Of a DNA stretch of 64,000 bases, positions 26,210 to 34,937 are shown piece by piece (position 1 is the first letter of the stretch; the number at the start of each line of letters is the position of its first letter). The notes beneath the pieces are model-generated. The model was given only the letters and a program-made list of their open reading frames with translations. It made no database searches and was not told the origin of the DNA. Origin of the DNA: Allobosea caraganae (lineage in GTDB: Bacteria; Pseudomonadota; Alphaproteobacteria; Rhizobiales; Beijerinckiaceae). A program made the translations under genes and the position numbers. The stretch lies in the NCBI RefSeq assembly GCF_003351345.1, contig NZ_QQTO01000037.1, forward strand, positions 495,501 to 559,500, in the 5' to 3' direction.

Positions 26210-27259
26210 TCAATACAGCGGCTGCACGGCATTGATGCCCGGCACCCTGAGCGGGCCGATATAGAGCCGGCCGTCGCGCAGCACGAGCGGCGGGATCGAC
26301 ACGAGGCCCGGCGTCGCGCCGGCCTGCGGCTGCCGGCCGCCGAGCAGCCCGCCGAGCCCGGCCATCAGCCCGCCGACCTGGATGCCGCCGATGCGCTCGA
26401 TGCCGGCGACGGCGGCGTTGACCTGGCCGGAGACGCGATGCGCCGGGTCGAGCAGGATGCGCCCGCTCGCCTCGATCCGCGCCGTGCCCTTGGTCGTCGC
26501 CAGCTTGGTCAGCTCGATCAGCCCGCCGGCGGCGCGCCAGGTCTCCAGCGCATCGGGGTTGAAGCCGCGGCGGAAGGCGACGGATTGCGTCACCGTGGCC
26601 TGAAGGTCGAGATCGCCCGGCTCGGCATTGCCGATCAGAGCATCCAAACCGGGCAGCACCGAGCCCTTGGTGCTTACGGCGATGTCGGTGGCCTGGTCGG
26701 TGGCTGGACGCGTTGGGTTGCGCCGGGCATGGAGCTCGAATTGCGCCGCGCGCCAGGTCTCGTCGGCCTTGCCGGGCGCGGTCAGTACGCCGTTCGGCTC
26801 GGCCATCACAAGGGAGAGCCGCTCGAAGCCGGACAGGGTGAGCGCGGCGCTGGCCTCGAACTGCTTCCAGCCCAGGTTGAGCTTGCGGCCTTCCGGCAGG
26901 CTGGCCTGAAGCGGGCCGGTGACCTGCACGATGGCGAGACCGGGCGTGTAGATCTGGCCGACGGCGACGCTCGGGCCCGTCTGCACGCTCACCAGGTCGC
27001 CCCAGCGCGTCGAGGTCAGGGTCAGCGACGCGCAGCGCACCTCGATGCGGAAGGGATAGCCACCGACGCTGCGGTCGGCGCAGGTCCAGCTCCGGCCGGC
27101 CTGCGCCTCGCGCGCCAGCGCGTTGTCGAGCGTCTCGGTCACCCGCCCCTGCACGTAGAACCAGAAGCCGGACCAGCCGGCGGCGATCAGCGCGAGCAGG
27201 ACGAACGGCGCGTAGAGCCAGAAGCGGCTCTTGCGGCGCGCGGGGATGGGAGCGGTCAT
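26210..27259 (-). CDS. DUF2125-domain protein
   Basis: A 349-residue alphaproteobacterial protein with an N-terminal membrane anchor (about residues 12-35, LYAPFVLLALIAAGWSGFWFYV) and a large beta-rich periplasmic part. RVTETLDNALAREAQAGRSWTCADRSVGGYPFRIEVRCASLTL is the DUF2125 hallmark. Function is unknown; the fold suggests an envelope lipid-transport-like (AsmA-related) protein, which is inference. The ATG at 27259 is preferred to 27274 as it gives the usual short basic N-terminus. It is divergent from the ChaC-like gene. Confidence 0.85.
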   Translation of the reverse strand: MTAPIPARRKSRFWLYAPFVLLALIAAGWSGFWFYVQGRVTETLDNALAREAQAGRSWTCADRSVGGYPFRIEVRCASLTLTSTRWGDLVSVQTGPSVAVGQIYTPGLAIVQVTGPLQASLPEGRKLNLGWKQFEASAALTLSGFERLSLVMAEPNGVLTAPGKADETWRAAQFELHARRNPTRPATDQATDIAVSTKGSVLPGLDALIGNAEPGDLDLQATVTQSVAFRRGFNPDALETWRAAGGLIELTKLATTKGTARIEASGRILLDPAHRVSGQVNAAVAGIERIGGIQVGGLMAGLGGLLGGRQPQAGATPGLVSIPPLVLRDGRLYIGPLRVPGINAVQPLY

Positions 27260-27373
27260 GCAGGCCTGATCCATTGCGTGAAGGCGCCGGGATTGTTAGC
27301 TCCCGATCGCTGGAAGCGCCAGTACGGCGCGAGCAGCGCTCCATCAAGCAGGGCCACACGGCCAAATTGTGGG

Positions 27374-27943
27374 ATGACGATGATTGCGGATGCAGGCGCC
27401 GGCGATCTCTGGGTCTTCGGCTATGGCTCGTTGATCTGGCGGCCCGGCTTCGCCTTCGAGGAGAGCGTCGCGGCCAGGCTGAGCGGCTACCATCGCTCGC
27501 TCTGCGTCTTCTCGCATGTCCATCGCGGCACGCCGGAGCGGCCGGGGCTCGTGCTGGGGCTCGATCGCGGCGGCACCTGCCGCGGCCTCGCCTTTCGGGT
27601 CGCGGCCGGGCATGCCGACGAGACCATCGCCTATTTGCGCGAGCGCGAGCAGGCGACCTCGGTCTATCTCGAACGGCATCTGGTGGTGACGCTGGAGGAT
27701 GGCCGCCGGGTCAAGGCTGTCGTCTACGTCGCCGACCGCAAGCACCTGCAATATGCCGGGCGCCTGCCGGCGGCGGAGCTGCTCAAGCTGGTCAGGCAGG
27801 GCCGCGGCAGCTCGGGCGAGAACCCCGACTACGTGCTGCGCACCCATGACCATCTGCACAAGATGGGCATCTTCGATCCGGTCCTGGCCGAGCTGGCGGA
27901 AGCGCTGGCGCCGGGCCTGACGCATCCGCGCCCGCCGCTTTAA
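27374..27943 (+). CDS. ChaC-like gamma-glutamylcyclotransferase
   Basis: A 189-residue enzyme of the ChaC family, which cleaves glutathione to 5-oxoproline and Cys-Gly. The signature VFGYGSLIWRPGF is at residues 13-25. The usual YLxxRE segment is seen as YLREREQATSVYLERHLVV near 80, with the catalytic glutamate region, and NPDYVLRTHDHLHKMGI occurs near the end. The start ATG is at 27374, with an in-frame alternative at 27380. Monocistronic. It would act in cytosolic glutathione turnover. Confidence 0.9.
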   Translation: MTMIADAGAGDLWVFGYGSLIWRPGFAFEESVAARLSGYHRSLCVFSHVHRGTPERPGLVLGLDRGGTCRGLAFRVAAGHADETIAYLREREQATSVYLERHLVVTLEDGRRVKAVVYVADRKHLQYAGRLPAAELLKLVRQGRGSSGENPDYVLRTHDHLHKMGIFDPVLAELAEALAPGLTHPRPPL

Positions 27944-27954
27944 CTCGCCCTCTC

Positions 27955-28046
27955 CGTCATGGTCGCCCTTGTGGCGACCATCCACGTCTCCGTCTCACCA
28001 TCCGCGTCGCAAGACGTGGATGCTCGGGACAAGCCCGAGCATGACG
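27955..28046. repeat. Extragenic palindromic repeat, family 5
   Basis: CGTCATGGTCGCCCTTG and GGGCTTGTCCCGAGCATCCACGTC-type arms (seen as GACGTGGATGCTCGGGAC ... GAGCATGACGG) form a long hairpin between convergent genes. The TCATGGTCGC / GGACAAGCCCGAGCATGA layout is typical of rhizobial palindromes. Confidence 0.6.
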
Positions 28047-28066
28047 GCGGAGGCCAGTCCGGAGCT

Positions 28067-28459
28067 TCAAACCTCGGGCATCAGGTCGAGCAGCGCGGCG
28101 CGGCGGGAGAGCCCGTCCTCGGCGAGCAGATGGATGTGGATCTCGGCCGCCCCCGCCATCGCCACCGAGCGGCGCCAGCGCGTCAGCGCCGCCTCGATGC
28201 CGAAGGGCCCGCTCTCGCGCGCCGCGATGATCTGGCGCTCGGCCGTGACCGCGAGCAGCACGGCATCGCTGAAGCCGAGCGCGTGATCGTCCGTGATCGA
28301 AAAGACCGAGGCGACATAGCGCCGGCCCGAGCGGCCGCGCCAGGCGGTGAAGCGGCGCTCCGCCATCCCCACCGTGCTGCGCAGCGGCATTTCGCGCGCG
28401 ACCGGCTCGTGAACGACAGCGTCGAAATCCAGTGAGGTCTGGTAAGCCAGGGCAGCCAT
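28067..28459 (-). CDS. Unknown 130-aa protein, probable SOS-regulon member
   Basis: A 130-residue soluble protein starting MAALAYQTSLDFDAVVHEP. The centre has RRFTAWRGRSGRRYVASVFSI and GFSDAVLLAVTAERQIIAARESG, then a His-containing C-terminus (AEIHIHLLAEDG). I do not recognise a domain. The ATG at 28459 follows AAAGGAG with 7-8 bases spacing, a strong ribosome site. A perfect alphaproteobacterial LexA box lies at 28480-28494, so it is probably induced by DNA damage. Role unknown. Confidence 0.8.
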   Translation of the reverse strand: MAALAYQTSLDFDAVVHEPVAREMPLRSTVGMAERRFTAWRGRSGRRYVASVFSITDDHALGFSDAVLLAVTAERQIIAARESGPFGIEAALTRWRRSVAMAGAAEIHIHLLAEDGLSRRAALLDLMPEV

Positions 28460-28479
28460 GTCGTTGCTCCTTTGTTCTC

Positions 28480-28494
28480 GAACAAAATGAGAAC
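28480..28494 (-). promoter_or_regulatory. LexA (SOS) box
   Basis: GAACAAAATGAGAAC; complement GTTC-N7-GTTC, the established alphaproteobacterial LexA site. It starts 21 bases upstream of the 130-aa gene's ATG, over the expected promoter. An overlapping TTTGTTC-TC-GAACAAA palindrome is also present (28471-28486). Confidence 0.8.
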
Positions 28495-28548
28495 GAAGCG
28501 ACCCGAAGTCAAGCGGCACCCTGTCAGGAATTGTCAGGAGGCGGCAGC

Positions 28549-28684
28549 GCGCCCAGCCCGTTTGGGAATTCGCTGGCGTGAGCCGACTGGCCCGGTTGTC
28601 GAGAACCGGAGCGCAGCGGACTATCGTCCATGAGGACCGGAAGCGCAGACAGCTGCGCCAGTAGAATTGTCAAACGGGCTCTCA
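28549..28684 (-). repeat. Dispersed intergenic repeat, family 6 copy B (abuts plsC stop)
   Basis: Aligns with 3488-3625 over its full length, including GGGAATTCGCTGGCGTGAG, GTCGAGAACCGGAGC, AGCGGACT and GACCGGAAGCGCAGAC. It ends in CTCAG at the stop codon of the plsC-like gene, just as copy A ends at the dctP stop. Confidence 0.75.
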
Positions 28685-29434
28685 GGCGCCGCGATAGCCG
28701 AGCGCGGCGAGCTCCGCCCGGCCGATCGCGAGCAGCCGGTCGCTTTCGGTCTCGATGCGCTCCTGCATCAAGGCCTGGAACTGCTCCTTCGGCAGGCCCG
28801 GCGGGATCGGCTCCATGATCGTGACGCGGATCGTGCCTGGCCAGCGCAGGAAGCCGCGCCGCGGCCAGTACAGGCCGGAATTGAGCGCGACGGGCACGCA
28901 GGGCACGTTGAGGTCGCCGTAAAGATGCATCACGCCGGTCTTGTAGTCCGGCGGCGCGCCGGCCGGGCGGCGCGTGCCCTCCGGGAAGATCAGGAGCTGG
29001 CGGCCCTTCTCGCCGAGCTCGACGCGGGCCCGCCGCATCACGCCGGCGAGCGCGCGCGCGCGCGCGCCGCGATCGACCGGGATCATCCGCAGCTTCTTCA
29101 GGCACCAGCCGAACAGCGGCAGCCAGGTCAGTTCGCGCTTCAGGATGAAGACCGGGTCGCGGAAGAGGGTGACCAGCACCAGCGTCTCCCAGGTCGACTG
29201 GTGCTTCGCCGCCACCATGATGCCGCCTGGGGGGATGTTTTCCAGGCCGGTGATCTCGTAGCGCATGCCGACCACGACCCGCAGCAGCCAGAGCGTGCTG
29301 CGCACCCAGCCGACGGACACCGCGAGCAGGTAGCGCGGCGGCAGGACCATCGACGGCAGCGCCGCGAAGATCAGCCACAGCGTCAGGTTGACGTAGAACA
29401 GGACGGTGATGAGGAGCGAGCGCAGCACGAGCAT
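28682..29434 (-). CDS. plsC: 1-acyl-sn-glycerol-3-phosphate acyltransferase
   Basis: A 250-residue membrane-associated acyltransferase that makes phosphatidic acid from lysophosphatidic acid. N-terminal hydrophobic helices (about 5-30 and 40-60) precede the LPLAT core: motif I is KHQSTWET (a Glu in place of the usual HX4D aspartate, a variant common in this subfamily), followed by RELTWLPLFGWCL and LLIFPEGTRRPAG. The ATG at 29434 (MLVLRSLL) is chosen; the longer frame runs into sequence without family similarity. Same strand as, and downstream of, the YdcF-like gene, with a repeat between. Confidence 0.9.
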   Translation of the reverse strand: MLVLRSLLITVLFYVNLTLWLIFAALPSMVLPPRYLLAVSVGWVRSTLWLLRVVVGMRYEITGLENIPPGGIMVAAKHQSTWETLVLVTLFRDPVFILKRELTWLPLFGWCLKKLRMIPVDRGARARALAGVMRRARVELGEKGRQLLIFPEGTRRPAGAPPDYKTGVMHLYGDLNVPCVPVALNSGLYWPRRGFLRWPGTIRVTIMEPIPPGLPKEQFQALMQERIETESDRLLAIGRAELAALGYRGA

Positions 29435-29516
29435 GGCGGGCAAAGAGCCCGGCGCGCGGCCGCCGTCAAGCGCTGTCGGTCTCCGGAGCACGCTGAGATT
29501 TGCCAGAATCAAACGC

Positions 29517-29623
29517 CGTCATACCGGACGGAGCGAAGCGGAGCTCCGGGATCCATCGTAAAGCCCGGAGCCCTACGATGGATCCCGGAGCTGCGCCGCA
29601 AACGCGGCTTGTCCGGGATGACG
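29517..29623. repeat. Extragenic palindromic repeat, family 4
   Basis: CGTCATACCGGACGGAGCG / GTCCGGGATGACG outer arms and CTCCGGGATCCATCGTA / TACGATGGATCCCGGAG inner arms form a long hairpin between plsC and the YdcF-like gene. It is a common rhizobial extragenic palindrome type; single copy in this window. Confidence 0.75.
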
Positions 29624-29652
29624 CGAAGGTTTCTGCTTGATCGCAGCAGGCT

Positions 29653-30462
29653 CTAACCGCCGCGCTGGCCAGGCTCTGCCCGCGTGCGCTTCTCGTGCTC
29701 GGGCCCGAGCGCGTCCGGCGGCTTCGGCGAGACCGGCTTGCGCCCGCCGATGATCACCGAAAGCCGCGAGGTCTCGGGGTCGTCCTCGACCATGCTGCGC
29801 AGCCGCGCCGCGAGATATTTGGCATATTCCGGCACCAGCACCTTCGCCGCGCGCCATTCGTTCCACCAGCCGGTGGTGTCGATCTGCTCGGTCACGACCG
29901 GGTGCGGCACGATGCGCACGCCGGGCATGGCGTGGCTGAACTCGGCCGCGGTGCGCGGCATGTGGTAGTTCGAGGTCACCAGCAGCAGCGAGCCGAAGCC
30001 GTGCTGGCGCACCCAGCGCCGGGCCTCGATGGCGTTGCCGATGGTGTTGCGGGCGCGGTAGTCGAGGTCGACGCAGCAGGCGAGCAGTTCGCGCGACGAC
30101 GGGTTGAGCTTGGCGAGTTCCTCGCGGCCGGTCTTCTCGTTGACGCCGCTGATCAGCAGGCGCGAGCCGCGATCGGCCCCGAGCAGGCCGATGGCGTCGC
30201 CGATGCGCTGCGAACCGCCGGTGACGACGACGATGGCGTCGGTGCGCGGCACGGCGACGGGCTCTCGCAGCGCCAGCCTGGAGGCAAACTGAGCGTAGCC
30301 GATGACGAAGCTCGCCATCAGTCCCAAGCCCGCTGCAAGCGCCAGACGCATGACCCAGCCCCTCGCGGAGCCCTTCCTGCCGCGCGCGACGGTATCTGCC
30401 GCGCTGTCGCCCGTGCTTATCGCCAGCTCACCATGCCCTTGCCTGCTTTCAGTCATCACCAT
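29653..30462 (-). CDS. YdcF-like (DUF218) membrane-anchored protein
   Basis: A 269-residue protein of the DUF218 family (ElyC/SanA/YdcF), linked to envelope homeostasis though the reaction is unknown. One membrane helix lies at about residues 38-58. The family core follows: DAIVVVTGGSQRIGDAIGLL, RLLISGVNEKTG, YRARNTIGNAIEARRWV and LLLVTSNYHMPRTAAEF. The start at 30462 (MVMTESRQ) is tentative; 30456 is possible. It is downstream of ftsX on the same strand with a 75-base gap, so it may belong to the ftsEX transcript. Confidence 0.86.
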   Translation of the reverse strand: MVMTESRQGHGELAISTGDSAADTVARGRKGSARGWVMRLALAAGLGLMASFVIGYAQFASRLALREPVAVPRTDAIVVVTGGSQRIGDAIGLLGADRGSRLLISGVNEKTGREELAKLNPSSRELLACCVDLDYRARNTIGNAIEARRWVRQHGFGSLLLVTSNYHMPRTAAEFSHAMPGVRIVPHPVVTEQIDTTGWWNEWRAAKVLVPEYAKYLAARLRSMVEDDPETSRLSVIIGGRKPVSPKPPDALGPEHEKRTRAEPGQRGG

Positions 30463-30537
30463 GTCTTGCCTAGCTAAACCGGCAATCGGGCATAAGAGCG
30501 GCACCAAAAACCCCGCCCTGCCCCAGAACTTAACAAC

Positions 30538-31503
30538 TTATGTCAGCACGCCCAGATAGTGGCGCACGGTGAAGCGCGAGACGAGCCCCGCGATCGCCGC
30601 GACGATGACCGCGACCAGCACCACCACCGCATAGCCCGACCAGCCGATCTCGAACGCGCCGAACAGCGCCTGGAGCTGCTCCGAGCCGGGCGAGGCGCTC
30701 CGGCTCGATGTGAGGAAGCCGAGGGCCGCGATCGCGACCAGCGCGGCCAGGCCGCCCGCCCCGCCGCCCTTGAGGCCGAGCCTGATGAAGCGGCTCTGGA
30801 ACTCCCGCGCGATGAAGGCGTCGTCGGCGCCGACCAGGTGCAGCACCTCGACGCTGTCGCGACTGCCGGCCATGGCGCCGCGCGTGGCGAAGGCGACCGC
30901 GAGCGCCGCCGCCGTCAGCACCAGCAGCACGATCGCGAGGCCGGCCAGGATGATCGTGTTGGCCATGGTCGAGAGCCGGCGCAGCGAGAGCCGGTGGTCG
31001 TCGAGGATCGCGGTCGGGATCTCCCGGCGCAGGCTGTCCTTGAAGACGGCGACATCGGCTCCCGCCGTGCCGGTCAGCCGCAGCACGATCAGGCGCGGCA
31101 CCTGCAGCTCGACGAGGTTCAGCCCCGTGCCGAGCCAGGGCTCGAGCAGCTTGTCCGAGTCGGCCTTCGACATGGCGCGGACCTCGCCGATCCCCGCCAC
31201 GCCTCGCGCCATCTCGGCGGCGCGCGCCACGTCCTTCTCGATGTCGCGGCGCGAATCGGGCCGGATCTGGATCGTCATCTCGTTGGCGACAGCGCCGCGC
31301 CATTGCTCGGAGGCGCGCGCCGTCAGCAGGGCCGCGCCGGCGCTGAGCGAGGCGAGGAAGGTCATGATGGCGATCACCGCGAGCAGCGCCCGCTCCGCCA
31401 CCGCATCGACCGGCACGAGCGGCTTGTCGCGCCGCAGGTTGGACGGCAGGGCGCGCTCGGCCCGTTCGCCGTCGCCGTCCTCGGCGAGCTCAGGCGTCGA
31501 CAT
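30538..31503 (-). CDS. ftsX: Cell division protein FtsX
   Basis: A 321-residue permease-like subunit of the FtsEX complex, which couples ATP hydrolysis to activation of cell-wall amidases at the septum. The N-terminal cytoplasmic segment precedes a first helix near residues 37-60, a periplasmic loop and three further helices (about 180-205, 235-260, 285-310). DSVEVLHLVGADDAFIAREFQSRF between helices is the FtsX signature. It overlaps ftsE by 14 bases. Confidence 0.92.
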   Translation of the reverse strand: MSTPELAEDGDGERAERALPSNLRRDKPLVPVDAVAERALLAVIAIMTFLASLSAGAALLTARASEQWRGAVANEMTIQIRPDSRRDIEKDVARAAEMARGVAGIGEVRAMSKADSDKLLEPWLGTGLNLVELQVPRLIVLRLTGTAGADVAVFKDSLRREIPTAILDDHRLSLRRLSTMANTIILAGLAIVLLVLTAAALAVAFATRGAMAGSRDSVEVLHLVGADDAFIAREFQSRFIRLGLKGGGAGGLAALVAIAALGFLTSSRSASPGSEQLQALFGAFEIGWSGYAVVVLVAVIVAAIAGLVSRFTVRHYLGVLT

Positions 31504-32149
31504 GCAGATGCCCGTCGGCCAGGACCAGGCGCGGCGCGTCGTAGAGTTCCATCAGCCCGATATCGTGCGTCGCGATCACCACGGCAGTGCCAAGCTGCTG
31601 CAGCTCCATGAACAGGCGCAGCAGCCGCCGGCCGAGGCCGGGATCGACATTGCCGGTCGGCTCGTCGGCCAGCAGCAGCTCGGGCCGGCCGATCAGCGCG
31701 CGCGCGATCGCGGCGCGCTGCTTCTCGCCGCCGGAGAGCACGGTCGGCACCGCATGCATGCGCTCGCCGAGCCCGACCCAGCGCAGGAGCTCGACGACCT
31801 CGGCCCGGTAGCTCGCCTCCTCCTTGCCGAGCACGCGCAGCGGCAGCGCCACGTTCTCGTAGACGGTGAGATGGTCGAGCAGGCGGAAATCCTGGAAGAC
31901 CACGCCCATGCGGCGGCGGAAGGCGGTCAGCGTCGTCGCATCCAGCCGCGAGACATCCTGGCCGAACAGGTTGACGAGGCCGCGCGTCGGCTTCAGCGCC
32001 ATCAGGATCAGGCGGATCAGCGTGGTCTTGCCGGCGCCGGACGGGCCGGTGAGATATTGGAACGAACGCGGCGCGATGCTGAAGTTGATGTCCTTCAGCA
32101 CCTCCGGGCCCATGCCGTATCGCAGGCCGACATTCTCGAAGCGAACCAA
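31490..32149 (-). CDS. ftsE: Cell division ATP-binding protein FtsE
   Basis: A 219-residue ABC ATPase partner of FtsX. Walker A GPSGAGKTT is near residue 36, the Q-loop is VVFQDFRLLDHLTVYENVALPL, the signature LSGGEKQRAAIARAL is near 138, Walker B is LLLADEPTGNVD and the switch His is in VVIATHDIGLM. The DFRLL / LTVYENVALPL text is specific to FtsE. The 295-base gap upstream of the ATG holds the operon promoter, shared with the divergent MJ0042-type gene. Confidence 0.95.
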   Translation of the reverse strand: MVRFENVGLRYGMGPEVLKDINFSIAPRSFQYLTGPSGAGKTTLIRLILMALKPTRGLVNLFGQDVSRLDATTLTAFRRRMGVVFQDFRLLDHLTVYENVALPLRVLGKEEASYRAEVVELLRWVGLGERMHAVPTVLSGGEKQRAAIARALIGRPELLLADEPTGNVDPGLGRRLLRLFMELQQLGTAVVIATHDIGLMELYDAPRLVLADGHLHVDA

Positions 32150-32443
32150 ATCCCGTTCCCCAGCTCTCTCTTCAGAGACGTTTGCGAATTCTCAAACGAC
32201 CTCTCCGCACGCCCTGCGAATCCCGGTTGCGATCCTACACCCCAAGCCGTCGCCGACGGAAAGCCTTGCAGGGCCAGTTTGGCCACCATGGGGCAGAGTT
32301 CTTCACGAGGCGTTAACCATAACTTGCGCCAATGGCTGCCGCGCGCCCGGCTGCGCCGCCGAAGGCTTGAACCGCCTGCCCCGGCGGTCGAGGCTCCGAT
32401 GATGACCTTACGTTAATTCACAGAGGAACGCGTCCTCAAGGCC

Positions 32444-33247
32444 ATGCTGATCACCTGCCCGTCCTGCGCCAGCCGCTATGAGCTCGATGCCGCCAAGCTT
32501 GGCCCGAGCGGGCGCAAGGTGCGCTGCGCCAGCTGCCAGAATCTCTGGCATGTCGAGCCCGCGCGAGAGCTGCAAGAAGCATTCCCCGCCTTCCCGGAGG
32601 CACCGAGCAGCGAGGAGACCGCGGCCCTGCTCGACGAGGAGCTGCGCCGCGCCGCCGAGATCGACGCCGAAGTCTCCGCGTTGACGGCAGAGCGCGCCAC
32701 CGAATCCGAGCCGTCTCAGGCCGGGGCGCCCGCTTCCGCGCGCCGGCGCCGCAAGGACCGCGGCAGCGCGCCGCGCCCGCCGCTGGCGGCGAGGCTGCGC
32801 AATCTCGGGACCCCGGCCGCCCTGGCGCTCGCTGGCTTCGCCGTCCTCGGCCTCATTGCCTGGAAGCGCGACCTTGCCGTGCGCAGTGCGCCGCAGCTCG
32901 CAATCGTGTTCGAAAAGCTCGGCCTGCCCGTCAATGTCCGGGGCCTCAGCCTGACCGGCATCGAGAGCGGCCTGGTGCAGGATCTCCAGGGCCGCTTCCT
33001 GGTGGTCGAGGGCGACGTCACCAACGTCACCAAAACCGCCGCCAAGGTGCCGCTGATCGAGATCGCGGTGAAGGATGCGGCCGATCAGGTGCTCTACACC
33101 TGGACCGCCGAGCCGCCGCGCGCGAGCCTGGAGCCCTCCGAGCTCGTCCGCTTCCGCGCCCGGCTCGCGACGCCGCCGGAGAACGGGCAATCCGTGCAGG
33201 TGCGCTTCACCACGGCCAGGCCGACCGGGCTCGCCAGCGCGCGCTGA
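32444..33247 (+). CDS. MJ0042-type zinc-ribbon membrane protein
   Basis: A 267-residue protein. Residues 1-38 form the zinc finger: CPSCASRYELDAAKLGPSGRKVRCASCQNLWHV has both CxxC pairs. An acidic, charged linker follows, then one membrane helix (about 125-145, TPAALALAGFAVLGLIAWK) and a C-terminal beta domain (DUF3426-like: LVQDLQGRFLVVEGDVTNVTKTAAKVPLIEIAVKDA). Function is unknown. It is conserved next to ftsEX and hpt in rhizobial genomes, from memory. The start is the first ATG before the finger. Confidence 0.88.
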   Translation: MLITCPSCASRYELDAAKLGPSGRKVRCASCQNLWHVEPARELQEAFPAFPEAPSSEETAALLDEELRRAAEIDAEVSALTAERATESEPSQAGAPASARRRRKDRGSAPRPPLAARLRNLGTPAALALAGFAVLGLIAWKRDLAVRSAPQLAIVFEKLGLPVNVRGLSLTGIESGLVQDLQGRFLVVEGDVTNVTKTAAKVPLIEIAVKDAADQVLYTWTAEPPRASLEPSELVRFRARLATPPENGQSVQVRFTTARPTGLASAR

Positions 33248-33406
33248 CGCAGATTCAGCCGCGCCCGCGCTTGTCCCCGGCCCTCAAAGCCCACATCATT
33301 CCGCCGGACGGGATCGCATACACCAGCGATTAGGATGGGACCGCGTAGCACTCTACGCAGGAGCGGCCGCCGGAGCACCGGGACGGCCTGAAAGGACGTG
33401 AACGAC

Positions 33407-33967
33407 ATGCCGCAGGCCCAGCGTATCCGGGTTCTCTACGAGGAGGAGGCGATCGCGCGCCGCAACGAGGAGATGGCGCGGGAGATCGCCGCCACCGCGC
33501 CGGCCGATCTGCTCGTGGTCGCGGTGCTGAAGGGCTCGTTCATGTTCGTCGCCGACCTGATCCGGGCGATGCACCGCGCCGGCATGACGCCGCAGGTCGA
33601 GTTCGTCCACCTCTCCAGCTATCGCGCCGCCACCATTTCCTCCGGGCAGGTCGAGATCCTGCGCGACGTGCAGAGCGACGTGCGCGGCCGCGAGGTCCTG
33701 CTGGTCGACGACATCCTCGAATCCGGCCGCACGCTCGCCTTCGCCAAGGACCTGCTGGCTGCGCGCGGCGCCAAGAAGGTCGCGAGTGCGGTGCTGCTGG
33801 AGAAGCCCGGCAAGCGCGCCGTCAACATCCAGGCCGAATATGTCGGCTTCGAATGCCCGGACTATTTCGTCGTCGGCTACGGCATGGACGTCGCCCATGC
33901 CTATCGCCAGCTGCCCTATGTCGGCGTCATCGAGACGGCCGACCAGGCCGGCCTGCCCGGGATCTGA
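33407..33967 (+). CDS. hpt: Hypoxanthine phosphoribosyltransferase
   Basis: A 186-residue purine-salvage enzyme that adds ribose 5-phosphate from PRPP to hypoxanthine/guanine. LLVVAVLKGSFMFVADLIRAM is the early loop. The PRPP-binding motif is VLLVDDILESGRTLAFA near residue 105, and ECPDYFVVGYGMDVAHAYRQLPYVGVI closes the fold. The ATG at 33407 is chosen because AAAGGA lies 10 bases before it, whereas the in-frame GTG at 33398 would sit too close. It is followed 2 bases later by the response-regulator gene. Confidence 0.93.
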   Translation: MPQAQRIRVLYEEEAIARRNEEMAREIAATAPADLLVVAVLKGSFMFVADLIRAMHRAGMTPQVEFVHLSSYRAATISSGQVEILRDVQSDVRGREVLLVDDILESGRTLAFAKDLLAARGAKKVASAVLLEKPGKRAVNIQAEYVGFECPDYFVVGYGMDVAHAYRQLPYVGVIETADQAGLPGI

Positions 33968-33969
33968 CG

Positions 33970-34344
33970 ATGTCGCGCATTCTGGTGGTCGATGACGAGG
34001 AGGCCCTGCGCACGCTGGTGGCGCGCGGCCTCTCGCTCGACGGGCATGATTGCCTGATGGCGGCGGATGGCGCCGAGGCGCTCGATATCCTGATCGCCGA
34101 GAAGGGTCATTTCGACCTGCTGCTGACCGATATCCGCATGCCGCTGATGGACGGCATCGCGCTGGCGCTCGCCGCCAAGCAGGAATTCCCGGAGCTGACG
34201 ATCATGCTGATGACCGGCTATGCCGAGCAGCGCGAGCGCGCCAAGAGCCTGGAGGCGATCGTCTCGGAGGTGATGACCAAGCCCTTCACCATCGCCGACC
34301 TGCGCACGACGGTCCTGAAGGTGATCGAGCGCTCGATCGGCTGA
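33970..34344 (+). CDS. Single-domain response regulator, CpdR-like
   Basis: A 124-residue stand-alone receiver domain. The acidic pocket is in ILVVDDEEALR (residues 4-14), the phosphorylated aspartate is in LLLTDIRMPLMDGI near residue 54, the switch Thr is in IMLMTGYAEQ, and the lysine is in VMTKPFTIADL. It lacks any output domain. Its text resembles CpdR, which controls ClpXP proteolysis of cell-cycle proteins in Caulobacter and Sinorhizobium; that role is inferred. It starts 2 bases after hpt and is co-transcribed with it. Confidence 0.9.
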   Translation: MSRILVVDDEEALRTLVARGLSLDGHDCLMAADGAEALDILIAEKGHFDLLLTDIRMPLMDGIALALAAKQEFPELTIMLMTGYAEQRERAKSLEAIVSEVMTKPFTIADLRTTVLKVIERSIG

Positions 34345-34350
34345 CTCAAC

Positions 34351-34860
34351 TTAGCGGTTCAGCCACCAGATCGAGACGTTGAGCAGTGTCGCGAACGAGA
34401 CCCAGGCGAAGTATGGCCAAAACAGGTTCGCTGAAACCCGGTCCAACGACCGGAACCGCGCGATGGTGACGACGATCATCGCCAGCAGCGCTAGAATCAC
34501 CACGATCCCGGCGGCCGGGCTCTGCAATCCGAAGAAGGCGCAGGACCAGAGCACGTTAAGCAAGAGCTGGACGTGATAGGCGGCGAGCGCTCCACGCCTG
34601 CCCGGCATCCCCTTCGGCAGCCGCAGGACGCGGAAGACGCTGAACGCCATCATCGCGAAGAGGGTCGTCCAGACCGGCGCGAACAGCCAGTTCGGCGGGT
34701 TGAACGGCGGTTTGACGAGGCCGGCATACCACGTGGGAATTTGCGGAAACGTCACGGTGCTACCGAGCAGCGAAGCGGCGACGACCGGAATGAGTGCTAG
34801 GATGGCGGCTTGCAGGAATGGCATGCAGGCGGCAACGCACGGTCCGGTCGCGGGTTTCAT
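34351..34860 (-). CDS. tspO: TspO/MBR family tryptophan-rich sensory protein
   Basis: A 169-residue five-helix membrane protein related to the mitochondrial translocator protein, which binds porphyrins and in Rhodobacter modulates pigment gene expression. The signature TWYAGLVKPPFNPPNWLFAPVWTTLF is near residues 45-70, with Asn/Trp-rich ends of later helices (LLNVLWSCAFFGLQSP, NVSIWWLNR). Start 34860 is chosen; 34824 would also be possible. Convergent with the response regulator and divergent from the PLP enzyme. Confidence 0.9.
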   Translation of the reverse strand: MKPATGPCVAACMPFLQAAILALIPVVAASLLGSTVTFPQIPTWYAGLVKPPFNPPNWLFAPVWTTLFAMMAFSVFRVLRLPKGMPGRRGALAAYHVQLLLNVLWSCAFFGLQSPAAGIVVILALLAMIVVTIARFRSLDRVSANLFWPYFAWVSFATLLNVSIWWLNR

Positions 34861-34937
34861 GTCCCCAGCATGGGCCGCACCTGCGCTGGGAACAAGCCAT
34901 GGCGCTTGCGCAAGACCTCGCGGAATGAAATGAAACA

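Noticed and set aside
26198..27943. 581-codon plus-strand frame covering DUF2125 and the ChaC-like gene
   Set aside because: Only its last 190 codons, from 27374, have family motifs. The upstream part is the antisense shadow of the DUF2125 gene.
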